Shown here piece after piece: positions 50,710-59,512 of a stretch of DNA of 64,000 bases (the first letter of the stretch is position 1; each line of letters starts with the position of its first letter). The stretch lies in the NCBI RefSeq assembly GCF_008369935.1, contig NZ_VTUZ01000008.1, positions 124,001 to 188,000 on the forward strand, read 5' to 3'. The position numbers and the translations under genes are program-made. Under the pieces are notes generated by a model that saw nothing but the letters and a program-made list of their open reading frames with translations, was not told the origin of the DNA and ran no database searches. The DNA is from Paraburkholderia panacisoli (GTDB lineage: Bacteria > Pseudomonadota > Gammaproteobacteria > Burkholderiales > Burkholderiaceae).

Positions 50710-52194
50710 ATGAACCTGTTCGCATATTCCGCCTACCAGGCGTGCGCCGACGTGATGCTGCCTTTGCGGCACGGCGCGGCCCTGATGAATCACTCGCTCG
50801 ACGCGTGGCCCGCGTTCGGCGACTCGCCGCACGGCCGCTCGCTACGTGCGGCCTGCGAACTCTTGATGCTTGCCGGACTTACGCCCGTGCGGCCGCCGTT
50901 CGACATCGGCAGCGTAGTGACCGAAGGCAAGCAGGTGGCCGTGATCGAAGAAATCGCAGCGCACACGCCGTTCTGTTCGCTCCTGCATTTCCGTAAGGAC
51001 ACCGCGCCTTCAGCACCGCAGCCGCGCGTGCTGATCCTCGCGCCGATGTCCGGCCACTTCGCGACCCTGCTGCGCGGCACCGTGCTCACGATGCTCGCCG
51101 AACACGACGTGTACATCACCGACTGGCACAACCCGCGCGACGTGCCGCTGAGCCAGGGCCGCTTCGGCTTTGACGAATTCGTCCAGCACGTGATCGACTT
51201 CACGGAGCGCATCGGGCCCGGCTCGCATCTGCTCGCGGTGTGTCAGCCGACCGTAGCCGCCCTGGCCGCGGTCGCGCTGATGGCCGCCGACGATCATCCC
51301 TGCCAGCCGGCCAGCATGACGCTGATGGCCGGGCCGCTCGATACGCGCATCAATCCGACGCGCGTCAACGAACTGGCGAAGAGCAAGCCGCTCGAGTGGT
51401 TCGAGCAGAATCTGATCAGCGCGGTGCCGTTCGGCTTCGCGGGCGCGCATCGGCGCGTGTATCCGGGCTTTGTGCAGTTGACCGCGTTCATGTCGATGAA
51501 CCTTGCACGCCATGTCGACTCGTTCGAGACGATGCATTACGAGCGCGCCAAGGGCGACCCGGCGAAAGCCGACACGATTCACTCGTTCTACGAAGAATAC
51601 TTCGCGACGATGGATCTGACGGCCGACTTCTACCTGGAGACCGTCGACACGATTTTCCAGCGGCATGCGCTGCCGTTGAATACGCTCGAAGTGCAAGGGC
51701 GTCCGGTGGATCCATCGAAGATTCGCCGGACCGCGTTGCTTACCGTGGAAGGCGAGAAAGACGACATCTGCGCCGTCGGGCAGACGCTCGCCGCGCAGGA
51801 CATGTGCGCGAAACTGCGGCCGTATCTGAAGACGCATCATGTGCAGACCGGCGTGGGCCACTACGGTGTGTTCAACGGCCAGCGCTGGGAGCAGCAGATT
51901 TATCCGCGCGTACGCGCCGTGATCTACGACAACGAGCCGCGCGCGGTGCTGGTGAGCTCCCGGGCACGCACGATCCAGCCGGTGCCGGTGTCTGCCGCGA
52001 CCGCTGCGGAGATCACGGCGGCGGCGCCGGTTGCCACGGCGGTGGTCGAAGTGGAAGTGGGCGTGGATGCACAGTCGGCGGCGGGGGGCGGGGCGAATGG
52101 CGCTAGCACTAGCACTGCTGCCAAAGATAGTTCCACCGCCGCTGCAAAACCGTCTGCGGCGCGACCGCCTCGCAGACGGCCACCGGCAGCTTAG
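50710..52194 (+). CDS. phaZ: Intracellular polyhydroxybutyrate depolymerase
   Basis: 494 residues of the intracellular PHB depolymerase family, which breaks down stored polyester. The nucleophile elbow is LLAVCQPTVAA with Cys178 in place of the lipase serine, as in the PhaZ1 type of Ralstonia. GEKDDICAVGQT supplies the acid, and GVGHYGVFNGQRW the histidine (His384). After residue 420 a long Ala/Val/Ser/Pro-rich tail with no fold signature is added. ATG 50710 follows GAAGG. Divergent from the GST gene. Confidence 0.93.
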   Translation: MNLFAYSAYQACADVMLPLRHGAALMNHSLDAWPAFGDSPHGRSLRAACELLMLAGLTPVRPPFDIGSVVTEGKQVAVIEEIAAHTPFCSLLHFRKDTAPSAPQPRVLILAPMSGHFATLLRGTVLTMLAEHDVYITDWHNPRDVPLSQGRFGFDEFVQHVIDFTERIGPGSHLLAVCQPTVAALAAVALMAADDHPCQPASMTLMAGPLDTRINPTRVNELAKSKPLEWFEQNLISAVPFGFAGAHRRVYPGFVQLTAFMSMNLARHVDSFETMHYERAKGDPAKADTIHSFYEEYFATMDLTADFYLETVDTIFQRHALPLNTLEVQGRPVDPSKIRRTALLTVEGEKDDICAVGQTLAAQDMCAKLRPYLKTHHVQTGVGHYGVFNGQRWEQQIYPRVRAVIYDNEPRAVLVSSRARTIQPVPVSAATAAEITAAAPVATAVVEVEVGVDAQSAAGGGANGASTSTAAKDSSTAAAKPSAARPPRRRPPAA

Positions 52195-52278
52195 TAGGGC
52201 TTGTTCACTTCACCGAGCTTGTCTGGCGCGCGGCGTGCGGACCGTGCACGCCGCGCACCTCTGCGTTTCGCACTCCAA

Positions 52279-52713
52279 TCAAACCGCGACGCTCTTCCAC
52301 GGCTTCACGGCCGGTACTTCGCACGGGCCTTCGACTTCGATCGATTTGAAATCGGCCGGCGCAACGATCTCGATGTACTCCATGTCCTCCGAGTAATCGA
52401 ACAGATAGTGGACGATGCCCGGCGCCTGATGCACGCAATCGCCGGCGGCGACGAGCGTCTCCTTGTCGCCGTACATGAAGCGCGCCCAGCCCTTCAGCAT
52501 GATCACGATGTGGAAGTCGGCCTCATGACGGTGCCAGCCGGTGCCTTGCTCTGGTGCGTGATTCGCCTTCACGAGTTGCGCGAGCACCTTGCCGCCGGTC
52601 GCCTGTGCGATGCCCAGATCGCGATAGAGGAAAAAGTCGCGTAAGCCCTGATCCACGTAGGACGTGTCTTGCGGACGGACATGGCTGAATTGCGTGGCGA
52701 ATTCGGTGGACAT
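52279..52713 (-). CDS. Cupin-domain protein
   Basis: A 144-residue small cupin. TGWHRHEADFHIVIMLKGWARFMYGD gives the first metal-binding motif, and PGIVHYLFDYSEDMEYIEI the second. A metal site is likely, while catalysis or ligand binding is undetermined. It sits 155 bases from the flavin-reductase gene in the same direction. Preceded by CAGGAG-like bases (CTCCAGGAGAG in the reverse reading is imperfect). Confidence 0.85.
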   Translation of the reverse strand: MSTEFATQFSHVRPQDTSYVDQGLRDFFLYRDLGIAQATGGKVLAQLVKANHAPEQGTGWHRHEADFHIVIMLKGWARFMYGDKETLVAAGDCVHQAPGIVHYLFDYSEDMEYIEIVAPADFKSIEVEGPCEVPAVKPWKSVAV

Positions 52714-52868
52714 GATCGCGCTCCAGGAGAGTTGAAACGACGCTTTGGAGCGTCGATTGCAAGCATCAAGCAGGCCAGTATTGAAGCGCTGGCCTCACTC
52801 CTCGTGGGCGCGTTGCGGCATGTGTCGCGCCGCATTGAGCGGCGCCGCGTCGCTCGAACCGACGGTGT

Positions 52869-53480
52869 TCAGGCGGTCGGGCGAAACATCTGGAACATCT
52901 CGCCGATTTGCGCGTAGTCGGCGCGATAGCCCGCGCGCATGATCGGCTGCGCGGCGTGCGTGTCGAACAGCCCGTCTTTCAGATAGGCCTCGTTGATGTG
53001 AACGCCGACCACCTGGCCGAGCGACAAATAGTTGTCCATCGGCTCGCCGTCGAGCGTATGCAGGCGCACGACCTGCAACAGCTTGCATTCGAGCGCGGCT
53101 GGGGATTCGGCGACGTGCGGCACGGCGACGTTGCGGCCCGGCGCAGCCGTGAGACCCGCGAGTTCGAATTCGTCGACGTGCGGCGCGACCGGCGCCGACG
53201 AACGGTTCATCTGCTCGGCGAGCGGCCGGGTCGCGAGATTCCAGACGAACTCGCCGGTGGCTTCGATATTGGCGACGCTGTCTTTACGGCCCTCGCTGGA
53301 GAAACCGATGATCGGCGGAAAGCTGGCGAACGCGCCGAAGAAACTATACGGCGCGAGATTCAACGTGCCTTGCGTATCGCGCGAGGAAATCCAGCCGATC
53401 AGACGCGGCGCGACGATGGCCTTGAACGGGTCGTGCGGCAGGCCGTGACCGGCAAGGGGGTCGTAGAAGTAGTGGGCCAT
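52869..53480 (-). CDS. Flavin reductase family protein
   Basis: 203 residues of the DIM6/NTAB split-barrel flavin-reductase family. Motifs: FKAIVAPRLIGWISSRDTQGTLNLAPYSFFGAFASFPP (flavin binding) and NIEATGEFVWNLATRPLAEQMN. It may supply reduced flavin or act as a stand-alone oxidoreductase; no partner monooxygenase is adjacent. Starts ATG 53480. Confidence 0.9.
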   Translation of the reverse strand: MAHYFYDPLAGHGLPHDPFKAIVAPRLIGWISSRDTQGTLNLAPYSFFGAFASFPPIIGFSSEGRKDSVANIEATGEFVWNLATRPLAEQMNRSSAPVAPHVDEFELAGLTAAPGRNVAVPHVAESPAALECKLLQVVRLHTLDGEPMDNYLSLGQVVGVHINEAYLKDGLFDTHAAQPIMRAGYRADYAQIGEMFQMFRPTA

Positions 53481-53662
53481 GGGATGAGGTTGGGGTTGAC
53501 GGGGTGATGCGAAGGGCTAGTTATACCGCAGCGTGGCGGGCGTTGCCGAGCGCGGCTCGCGCCGCCGCGCATCAGGCGTTGCCCTCTGCTTCTGCGCAAC
53601 ATCGCGTGAAGCGAGCGCATTCGCCACGCTGATTCATGCTCATGCAGGTTCACGGCCCTGGA

Positions 53663-54583
53663 TCAACCGCGGCTGATCACTCGTTTGCGCCCTTCTCTGA
53701 CCTGCGCGAAATGCGCTTCGTCCCAGTCGTAGAAACCGGCGCCGCTGCGCACGCCGACGCGCCCTGCGCCGACCTGCTGACGCAACAGGTCCAGCACGTC
53801 TTCATCTTTCGCGAGTTCAGGCATCAGATGCGAGGAGATGTCGAGGAAGGTGTCGAGCCCGCCCATGTCCGCGCCTTCGAGCGGACCGACAATCCCCCAG
53901 CGGCGCCCCAGCGACGCCTTCATCACCCGATCGATCACGTCCGGCGTCGCCGCGCCGGAACGAACGATGTTCAACGCCTCGCGCAACACCGCGAACTGCA
54001 AGCGGTTGCCGACGAAACCCGGAATCGCCTTCGCCAGCACGACCGGCTCCATGCCGATCGCGCTCATCAACGCGGCGGTTCGCTGCGTCACTTCCGGCGC
54101 AGTCGCCATGCCCGGCACGACTTCGACGAGCGGAATCATGTGCGGCGGGTTCCAGAAATGCGCGATCAGAAAGCGCTCTTTTGCGCGCAGTGGCGTGGCC
54201 AACTTATCGGGAGGAAAACCGCTGGTGTTGCTCGCGAGAATCGCGTCGTCGGCCAGCAGCCCGGCCAGCGCCGCATATAGGCGATGCTTCAGTTCGAGCA
54301 CCTCGGGAATTGCCTCGATCACGAATTGCGCCGACGCCATCACATCCAGTTGCGCATGGGTTTCAATGCGCGCGAGCGCCGCCCGACTGGCTGTCTCGTC
54401 GATACGTCCGGCGTCGATCAATTCGTCGAGCACGGCTTGCGCTTTCGGCGCGACGCTCGCGAGCCGCGCCGGATCGACGTCGTGGACGATCGTCCGGTAT
54501 CCGTGCAGCGCGCTTTGCGTCGCAATGCCGACGCCCATCAATCCCGTGCCTACTACGCCTATCGTTACGGTTGCGTTGTCCAC
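53663..54583 (-). CDS. 3-hydroxyacyl-CoA dehydrogenase family protein
   Basis: 306 residues. The N-terminal Rossmann domain is GVVGTGLMGVGIATQSALHGY. ASNTSG and AHFWNPPHMIPLVEVVPG hold the catalytic Ser/Asn and His of the 3-hydroxyacyl-CoA dehydrogenase family, followed by the helical C-terminal domain. The WNPP variant and short length are also seen in 3-hydroxybutyryl-CoA and carnitine dehydrogenase-like members, so the substrate is open. GTG 54583 is preferred, with AGGAG six bases before it. Upstream in-frame ATGs exist to 54634. Confidence 0.86.
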   Translation of the reverse strand: MDNATVTIGVVGTGLMGVGIATQSALHGYRTIVHDVDPARLASVAPKAQAVLDELIDAGRIDETASRAALARIETHAQLDVMASAQFVIEAIPEVLELKHRLYAALAGLLADDAILASNTSGFPPDKLATPLRAKERFLIAHFWNPPHMIPLVEVVPGMATAPEVTQRTAALMSAIGMEPVVLAKAIPGFVGNRLQFAVLREALNIVRSGAATPDVIDRVMKASLGRRWGIVGPLEGADMGGLDTFLDISSHLMPELAKDEDVLDLLRQQVGAGRVGVRSGAGFYDWDEAHFAQVREGRKRVISRG

Positions 54584-54655
54584 GCCGCTCTCCTGCTGCC
54601 GTCGATGAAAGCCCGGAAGCATAGCGCAGCGCACCGGTTCACAAGGCCGAACGTG

Positions 54656-54692
54656 ACAAAGCCGGTCTTCCGCGAGGAAGGACCGGCTTTGT
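54656..54692 (-). terminator. Terminator after the His-rich secreted protein gene
   Basis: Arms ACAAAGCCGGTC / GACCGGCTTTGT (12 bp, perfect) with extra inner pairing, 42 bases after the stop of the gene ending at 54735. Confidence 0.75.
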
Positions 54693-54734
54693 GGACAACT
54701 TCAAGCCGCGGCGTGCGGCGCCGTCATGCGCGCA

Positions 54735-55034
54735 TCAATCGCGATGCGGCTCGCGGTGGTCGTCGTGACGGTGCGGATCACGGTCGTGCGGGTGATTGCG
54801 CATCCACTGGTCGTGATCCCAGTAGCGGTGGCCGTCGTAGTAACGATCACCATGCCAGCCGATATTGATCGACACGCCCACCGGCATCATGTGCGGCTGA
54901 CCGTACGCGACCGGTCCATGACCATTTTCGACGATCACCCGTTCCTGGGCGAAGGCGCTGCCGCCGGCGAGCAATGCGCCGCCTGCGATGAGCGTTGCGA
55001 TGATAGAACGCGATGTCTTGTTAAAGGTTTTCAT
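54735..55034 (-). CDS. Small secreted His/Asp-rich protein
   Basis: 99 residues with a clean export signal (ending AGGSAFAQ). The mature part begins RVIVENGHGPVAYGQPHMM, contains GWHGDRYYDGHRYWDHDQWM, and ends in a strongly charged His/Asp/Arg tail. The density of histidines suggests metal binding, unproven. A ribosome site GGGAGGTC precedes ATG 55034, and a terminator follows, so it forms its own unit. Confidence 0.88.
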   Translation of the reverse strand: MKTFNKTSRSIIATLIAGGALLAGGSAFAQERVIVENGHGPVAYGQPHMMPVGVSINIGWHGDRYYDGHRYWDHDQWMRNHPHDRDPHRHDDHREPHRD

Positions 55035-55383
55035 AGTGACCTCCCATCAAAGTTGTTCAAAGCCAGCGTCCGTGTTCGTTCGGCCTTCACCTTCGAACTG
55101 CGATTTCGGGGTCGACCCAGACGCCGTACGCTTGGGACCAACTTTAGCGACGCAAACCGCATGAAGACGTGAGCACTTGTAAGCGGGCATTTCACAGAAA
55201 GGGCCGGATGACGAGGCTGCGTTTTCGCGGTCGACGCCCATTTATCAAGCCATGCGCGGGAGATCGGCCGCAGTAAACGTCGGCGCGGCGTCAGCCGCCG
55301 TTACATTCATTTCGGCGGAGAAATATTTGGCAAGCGACGACGTCGCGTCACGCGGCCAAAGCAAACCGGCATTCTTCAGAAAC
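55035..55383. other. Intergenic region before the His-rich protein gene
   Basis: About 350 bases with no convincing gene on either strand. It should carry the promoter of the secreted His-rich protein; I see no strong -35/-10 pair or dyad. Confidence 0.4.
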
Positions 55384-55419
55384 AAAAAGCCGCACTACGC
55401 ATTTCGCGTAGTGCGGCTT
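55384..55419 (-). terminator. Terminator after the 52-residue gene
   Basis: Perfect 14-bp stem AAGCCGCACTACGC / GCGTAGTGCGGCTT, 5-base loop, followed on the minus strand by a run of five T. It lies 73 bases after the stop at 55492, marking that small gene as a transcription unit. Confidence 0.9.
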
Positions 55420-55491
55420 CAATCATGCTGTGCGCACCCGAAGTGCGCGCCGTGCACGGTGTTCCGCGCTCGGGATGGTCCTGCCTGGCGT

Positions 55492-55650
55492 TTAGTCGCT
55501 CAGCTTGACGCCGAACAACGTGGATTGCGATCGGCGCACGCGCTCCGCTTCGCGGCTACGCGCTGCGTACGAGTAGTCCGAATCCAGCGGCAGATGGGGC
55601 GACGCAAAGAGGTCGCTGACCTTTTGGAACAGTGCAAAAATGAAGCTCAT
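55492..55650 (-). CDS. Small protein of 52 residues, possibly DUF3563-like
   Basis: MSFIFALFQKVSDLFASPHL... followed by a polar tail with SYAARSREAERVRRSQ. The short amphipathic start and Arg/Glu-rich second half recall the DUF3563 small proteins common in Burkholderiaceae, though the match is by eye. GGGAGTCGCC precedes the ATG at a proper distance. A strong terminator follows, and two AGGG-N4-CCCT elements lie 31 to 67 bases upstream. Function unknown. Confidence 0.75.
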   Translation of the reverse strand: MSFIFALFQKVSDLFASPHLPLDSDYSYAARSREAERVRRSQSTLFGVKLSD

Positions 55651-55680
55651 GGCGACTCCCGGTTAGTTACTGCAATGGCT

Positions 55681-55717
55681 AGGGTTTTCCCTTAAGAAGA
55701 AGTATAGGGTTTTCCCT
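55681..55717 (-). promoter_or_regulatory. Tandem AGGG-TTTT-CCCT elements upstream of the 52-residue gene
   Basis: Two identical 12-base boxes AGGGTTTTCCCT at 55681-55692 and 55706-55717, start to start 25 bases. On the minus strand a TATACT -10-like word lies between them. The arms AGGG/CCCT are inverted around a central A/T tract. The spacing, slightly over two helical turns, suits a dimeric or cooperative regulator. Confidence 0.6.
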
Positions 55718-55847
55718 AGGCAAAAGCTAGTGCAATGCAGCAATTTTTCGGGTGTGGCGTGAGGTCGCAGCCGTTTCTCGTTATGGTGCGTTGCACCATA
55801 ACAACGTCCCTTTTTTCGAATTCCGGGGTCGAATGGGTGATCGGTGA

Positions 55848-57227
55848 TCAGGTCGAGGTAACCGCTTTCACCCTATGCCCATGCTTTGCTCGTGAATTGC
55901 GCTTCCCATGAGCCGGCGTCGCGGCTGGCGGCTGCGGCGCGGCCGGCGGCGTAGCGGCCGCGGAAGCAGCATCGGCCGCTGCCGCGTTGGCCATCGCGAC
56001 ACGGCTATCGACCAGGCTGGCCATGGCGGCCTGCTGGTTCTGCATCATCTGTTCGATGCGGTGCTGCTGGGCCGTGGTTTCCCGCGTCAGACGCATCAGC
56101 AGCAGGGTCTGCGTAATGCCGATCGCAACCGTGACCAGCAGCGCACCCACCACAATCGACAGCATCCATTTCATGCGGCGCGAATGATCCGTCGCGGCGC
56201 GGCGCTGATCGGCGATCACGCCATATAACGCGTCGACGGTATCGGCGAAGGCGGTTGCCCGTGCGCGATCGAGTTCCGGCGCGGCGCGCAGCGCGGCCGC
56301 AGCCGCTTCCGCGCGCTGGGCTTCTCGCCACGGCGCGGCGAACGCCGCGTTGGGGTTGGCGGCGGCTGTGGATGCCGACGTATTGGCCGACGCCTGCGCA
56401 CCCGCCTTCAGCTCGGCTTGCTCGACCGACCCGGCAAACCCAGCGCCCGCTTGCGCCGAAGCGCCACCAGCATGCTTGTTCGCCGCGTCGCCTTCAGCAG
56501 CAGCCGCCTCCCGTGAAGCCGTCGCCGCCTTCGCGAACGTCGCGGCAAAGCGTTGCGGCGGCTTGCTGCCGCCAGTTGCCGCTGCATCCGCCGAATCGGC
56601 CTGCGCGCCCGGTTCGGCCGCCTGACGCAGCGCGGTCACGCTGCGTGCGACGGTTGCGGCCGCCATCGCAGGCGTGAGGGCCGCAGCCGAATCGCGCGTC
56701 GCGGCAGCCGGTTTTTCCTTCTCTTCCGCAGCCAATTGGGAGTCCGCCTCGGCGGCCACCTCGATCCCCGACTTCACCTCCGCCAAACCCAGTCCGCCAG
56801 CAGCGGCAGCCACAGGCGCCGGCACCTCGATCTCAAGCCCGCTTAATTCCGGATTCACCGGCGCCGGCTCATCTGCCCTGACGGCACGCGGTGCGCGGCG
56901 CGCGCCCTTCGCGTCGAGCGACATGCCGTCGCCGGCATCGATCGCGCCCACCGCCGCCAGCACCACATCGGGCAATTCGAAGCCATGCAGCGTGCCTTGC
57001 CGGATGTCGATGTCCATCGCTTCCAGCGTGGCGCGGGTGGGATCGTCGGGGAACAGGTCGAGCGTGCTGTCGTCGCGCGACGCACCGCTCAGTTGCGCGA
57101 GGCGTTGCGCCGAGCGCGCCGCGCGCGCCAGCTTGTTTTCGGTTTCCGTGGAGACGGTGGCCTGACGCCGCTTCTTCGAAGCGGCTCGGCGAGGCTGGGA
57201 CTGTGTGGATGCTACGGAATCTGCCAT
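55848..57227 (-). CDS. Unknown Ala-rich membrane protein
   Basis: 459 residues, not recognised. A basic N terminus (PRRAASKKRRQATV), a moderately conserved-looking segment (LDLFPDDPTRATLEAMDIDIRQGTLHGFELPDVVLAAVGAID, about 56-100), a long Ala-rich low-complexity middle, one transmembrane segment (WMLSIVVGALLVTVAIGITQTLLLM, about 352-376), a short coiled-coil-like stretch (ETTAQQHRIEQMMQNQQAAM) and a basic Ala/Pro tail. The layout suggests a cytoplasmic N domain tethered to the inner membrane. ATG 57227. Confidence 0.8.
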   Translation of the reverse strand: MADSVASTQSQPRRAASKKRRQATVSTETENKLARAARSAQRLAQLSGASRDDSTLDLFPDDPTRATLEAMDIDIRQGTLHGFELPDVVLAAVGAIDAGDGMSLDAKGARRAPRAVRADEPAPVNPELSGLEIEVPAPVAAAAGGLGLAEVKSGIEVAAEADSQLAAEEKEKPAAATRDSAAALTPAMAAATVARSVTALRQAAEPGAQADSADAAATGGSKPPQRFAATFAKAATASREAAAAEGDAANKHAGGASAQAGAGFAGSVEQAELKAGAQASANTSASTAAANPNAAFAAPWREAQRAEAAAAALRAAPELDRARATAFADTVDALYGVIADQRRAATDHSRRMKWMLSIVVGALLVTVAIGITQTLLLMRLTRETTAQQHRIEQMMQNQQAAMASLVDSRVAMANAAAADAASAAATPPAAPQPPAATPAHGKRNSRAKHGHRVKAVTST

Positions 57228-57359
57228 AGAGAAAAAAGCGGTCGTCGCCGCAAGGCGGGCGCCGAGCTCCGCTCGTCAATGCCGTTGGAATTTTTCGAGA
57301 CCGCATTGTCGCATGGTCGCCCACACCCGCCGAAGGCATCGCCGCGGATTTTCCCCTTT

Positions 57360-58044
57360 TTAAGACGACATCTCGCCCTGCCGGAACTGCTTGACGCCGT
57401 GCAGTTGACGCAAGCGCGCACAGATCGCCTCGTATTCCGTGTTCGACACGCGATGCAAGGTCAGCATGACTTCGTCGCACTCGGGCGAGTCGTCGCTTTG
57501 CTGCATCACGAATTGTTTGACGCGCGGACTCGCGGCGCCGAGTTCGTCGTGCAGCGAGTGAAACGTCACGCTGCCGCGCTCGACGGTCATCGTCAGCTGG
57601 CGCCGTTGCTTGACCGTGATGAAGCGCCGTTCGAGCGGCTTGATGCCGGCGAGGATGATCAGAATGATGATGGTCGCCGCGATCGACGCCGCGTACAGCC
57701 CGCCGCCGACCGCAAGGCCGATCGCGGCGACCGACCACAGGCTTGCCGCCGTGGTCAGCCCGCGCACGATCTCGCCGCGCAGCAGGATCGAGCCCGCGCC
57801 GAGAAAGCCGACGCCCGACACCACCTGAGCGGCCATCCGCGACGGTCGAGCACAACGTGTTCGCCGGTCAGCACTTCGGCGAAACCATAAACCGACACGA
57901 TCATGATGAGTGCCGAGCCGACGCAGACCAGCCTGTGCGTGCGCAGCCCCGCCACCCACGAGAGCCGCTCGCGCTCGAAGCCGATAACGCTGCCGAGCGC
58001 CGCGGCCAGCACCAGTCGGGAGATGAGTTCGATATCCCCAGCAT
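57360..58044 (-). pseudogene. mgtC/sapB-family gene with two apparent single-base deletions
   Basis: Reading in three frames restores an MgtC-type membrane protein. ATG 58044 has an ideal GGAGG site 8 bases upstream, but the family sequence (DIELISRLVLAAALGSVIGFERERLSWVAGLRTHRLV) continues in another frame, as if one G were lost from the run at 58036-58039. It then runs to VLTGEHVVLD and resumes in a third frame at RMAAQVVSGVGFLGAGSILLRGE, as if one C were lost near 57844. The C-terminal ACT-like part ends at 57360. Either a decaying gene or two base-call errors; initiation at GTG 58012 could bypass only the first. Confidence 0.8.
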
Positions 58045-58343
58045 TGTTTTTTCCTCCTTGTCGGTAATGATTTGAAGGGCGTTCCGCACGTGTGCCGGCG
58101 TGTCGGCGGGGGCCGTTTGCTTTATGCTAAGCCGCACGCCGCCGAGCCGATTGCGTTGACAGTCGCAGCGCCCATGCCCATGCGAATGCCGATGCCGTCG
58201 GCGTGCAAACCAGTTAGCATCCGTTGCTTTCCAGCGCGTTGGCCCGCGGCTGCGCCGCTCCGTGCCGTGGAGTCACGCTACGGCGCAGACTTCGGACCGA
58301 GTCCGTGGACGCTTTGCCACTCCCGAGTTTGACCAACCTGACT

Positions 58344-59453
58344 ATGCCAAGCATGAACCCTGCCGCCGCTTCGACGATCGCGCTTGCCACCGCATTGCGC
58401 GATCACTTCACGGGCGTCGTGCTGCCCATCTGGCGCGGCCCGGGCTTCAACACCGCGCTGAAGCTGCCCTACGAAGCGGTCAGCGCCGAGGACCACGCCC
58501 CGCTGCCCGCCGAGCGCTACCGGGCGATGGCCTGCGCGCGGCAACTGTTCGTGTTCGCGCAAGCCGGCGACACGGAGCATGCAAAGGTGTTGTTCGATTC
58601 ACTCAGGCATACCTTTCAGGACACAATCCACGGCGGATGGTTCTACAGCGTGGACGCGCAAGGCGCGCCGCTCGACACCACCAAAGACCTGTACACGCAT
58701 GCGTTCGTCGTGTTCGCGTGCGCGCAATACGCGCAGCGTTCCGGCGACCGCGATGCGCTGACGCTCGTGCACAACACGTCGGCGCTGATCCAGTCGAACT
58801 TCGCGGCCGACGGCGATCTGTTCAACGCCGCGCTCACGGCGGACTTCGGCAGTGTCACCGGCACGCCGGTCCAGAATCCACTGATGCATCTGACCGAGGC
58901 TTGGCTGGCCGCCTGCGAAGCCACGCGCGACAACGTGTTCGGCGCGGCATTGCGCCGTCTGGCCGGCGCGGTCGCGCATCACTTCGTGCATGCGCCGACC
59001 GGCTGCATCGCCGAATTGCCGATTGGCACGAGCGACAATCGCCTGGAACCGGGGCACCAGTTCGAGTGGTTCTGGCTGGTCAGGCAGGCGGGCGGTCTGT
59101 TCGAAGGCACGGGCCTGAAAGAAGCGATGACGCGCGCGTTTGCCTTTGCGCAGCGGCACGGCGTGGACCAGGAAAGCGGCGGCGTTTGCGCATCGCTCGA
59201 CGAAACCGGCGCGATCAAGGACGCCACGCAGCGGATCTGGGCACAAACGGAATATCTGCGCGCATTGGCCTGTCAGGACGACCCGGCCGCGCGCGCGGCG
59301 GTGCCCCGGCAAATCGAACTGTTCCAGCAACGCTTTCTGCATCCGCAAGGCTGGTTCGAGTGCAAGACGCCGACCGGCGAGGTGGTGCGCGCCGACATGC
59401 CGTCCACCACCCCTTATCACCTCGCCACCGCCTACGCCGCGTTGCCGGCTTGA
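58344..59453 (+). CDS. AGE-family sugar epimerase/isomerase
   Basis: 369 residues of the N-acylglucosamine 2-epimerase (alpha6/alpha6 barrel) superfamily. Motifs include GGWFYSVD, TKDLYTHAFVVFACAQYA, HLTEAWLAACEAT, EPGHQFEWFWLVRQ and RIWAQTEYLRAL, with active-site histidines in the loops. Members interconvert mannose/fructose or related sugars; the substrate is not defined by sequence. ATG 58344 or 58353 are the plausible starts. An HNH protein gene follows after 59 bases. Confidence 0.88.
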   Translation: MPSMNPAAASTIALATALRDHFTGVVLPIWRGPGFNTALKLPYEAVSAEDHAPLPAERYRAMACARQLFVFAQAGDTEHAKVLFDSLRHTFQDTIHGGWFYSVDAQGAPLDTTKDLYTHAFVVFACAQYAQRSGDRDALTLVHNTSALIQSNFAADGDLFNAALTADFGSVTGTPVQNPLMHLTEAWLAACEATRDNVFGAALRRLAGAVAHHFVHAPTGCIAELPIGTSDNRLEPGHQFEWFWLVRQAGGLFEGTGLKEAMTRAFAFAQRHGVDQESGGVCASLDETGAIKDATQRIWAQTEYLRALACQDDPAARAAVPRQIELFQQRFLHPQGWFECKTPTGEVVRADMPSTTPYHLATAYAALPA

Positions 59454-59512
59454 GCGGCTGCGCGCCGTTACGCGGCGCGCAGCGCGACTGTCCGCGATCG
59501 CCTGTCCCGGCC

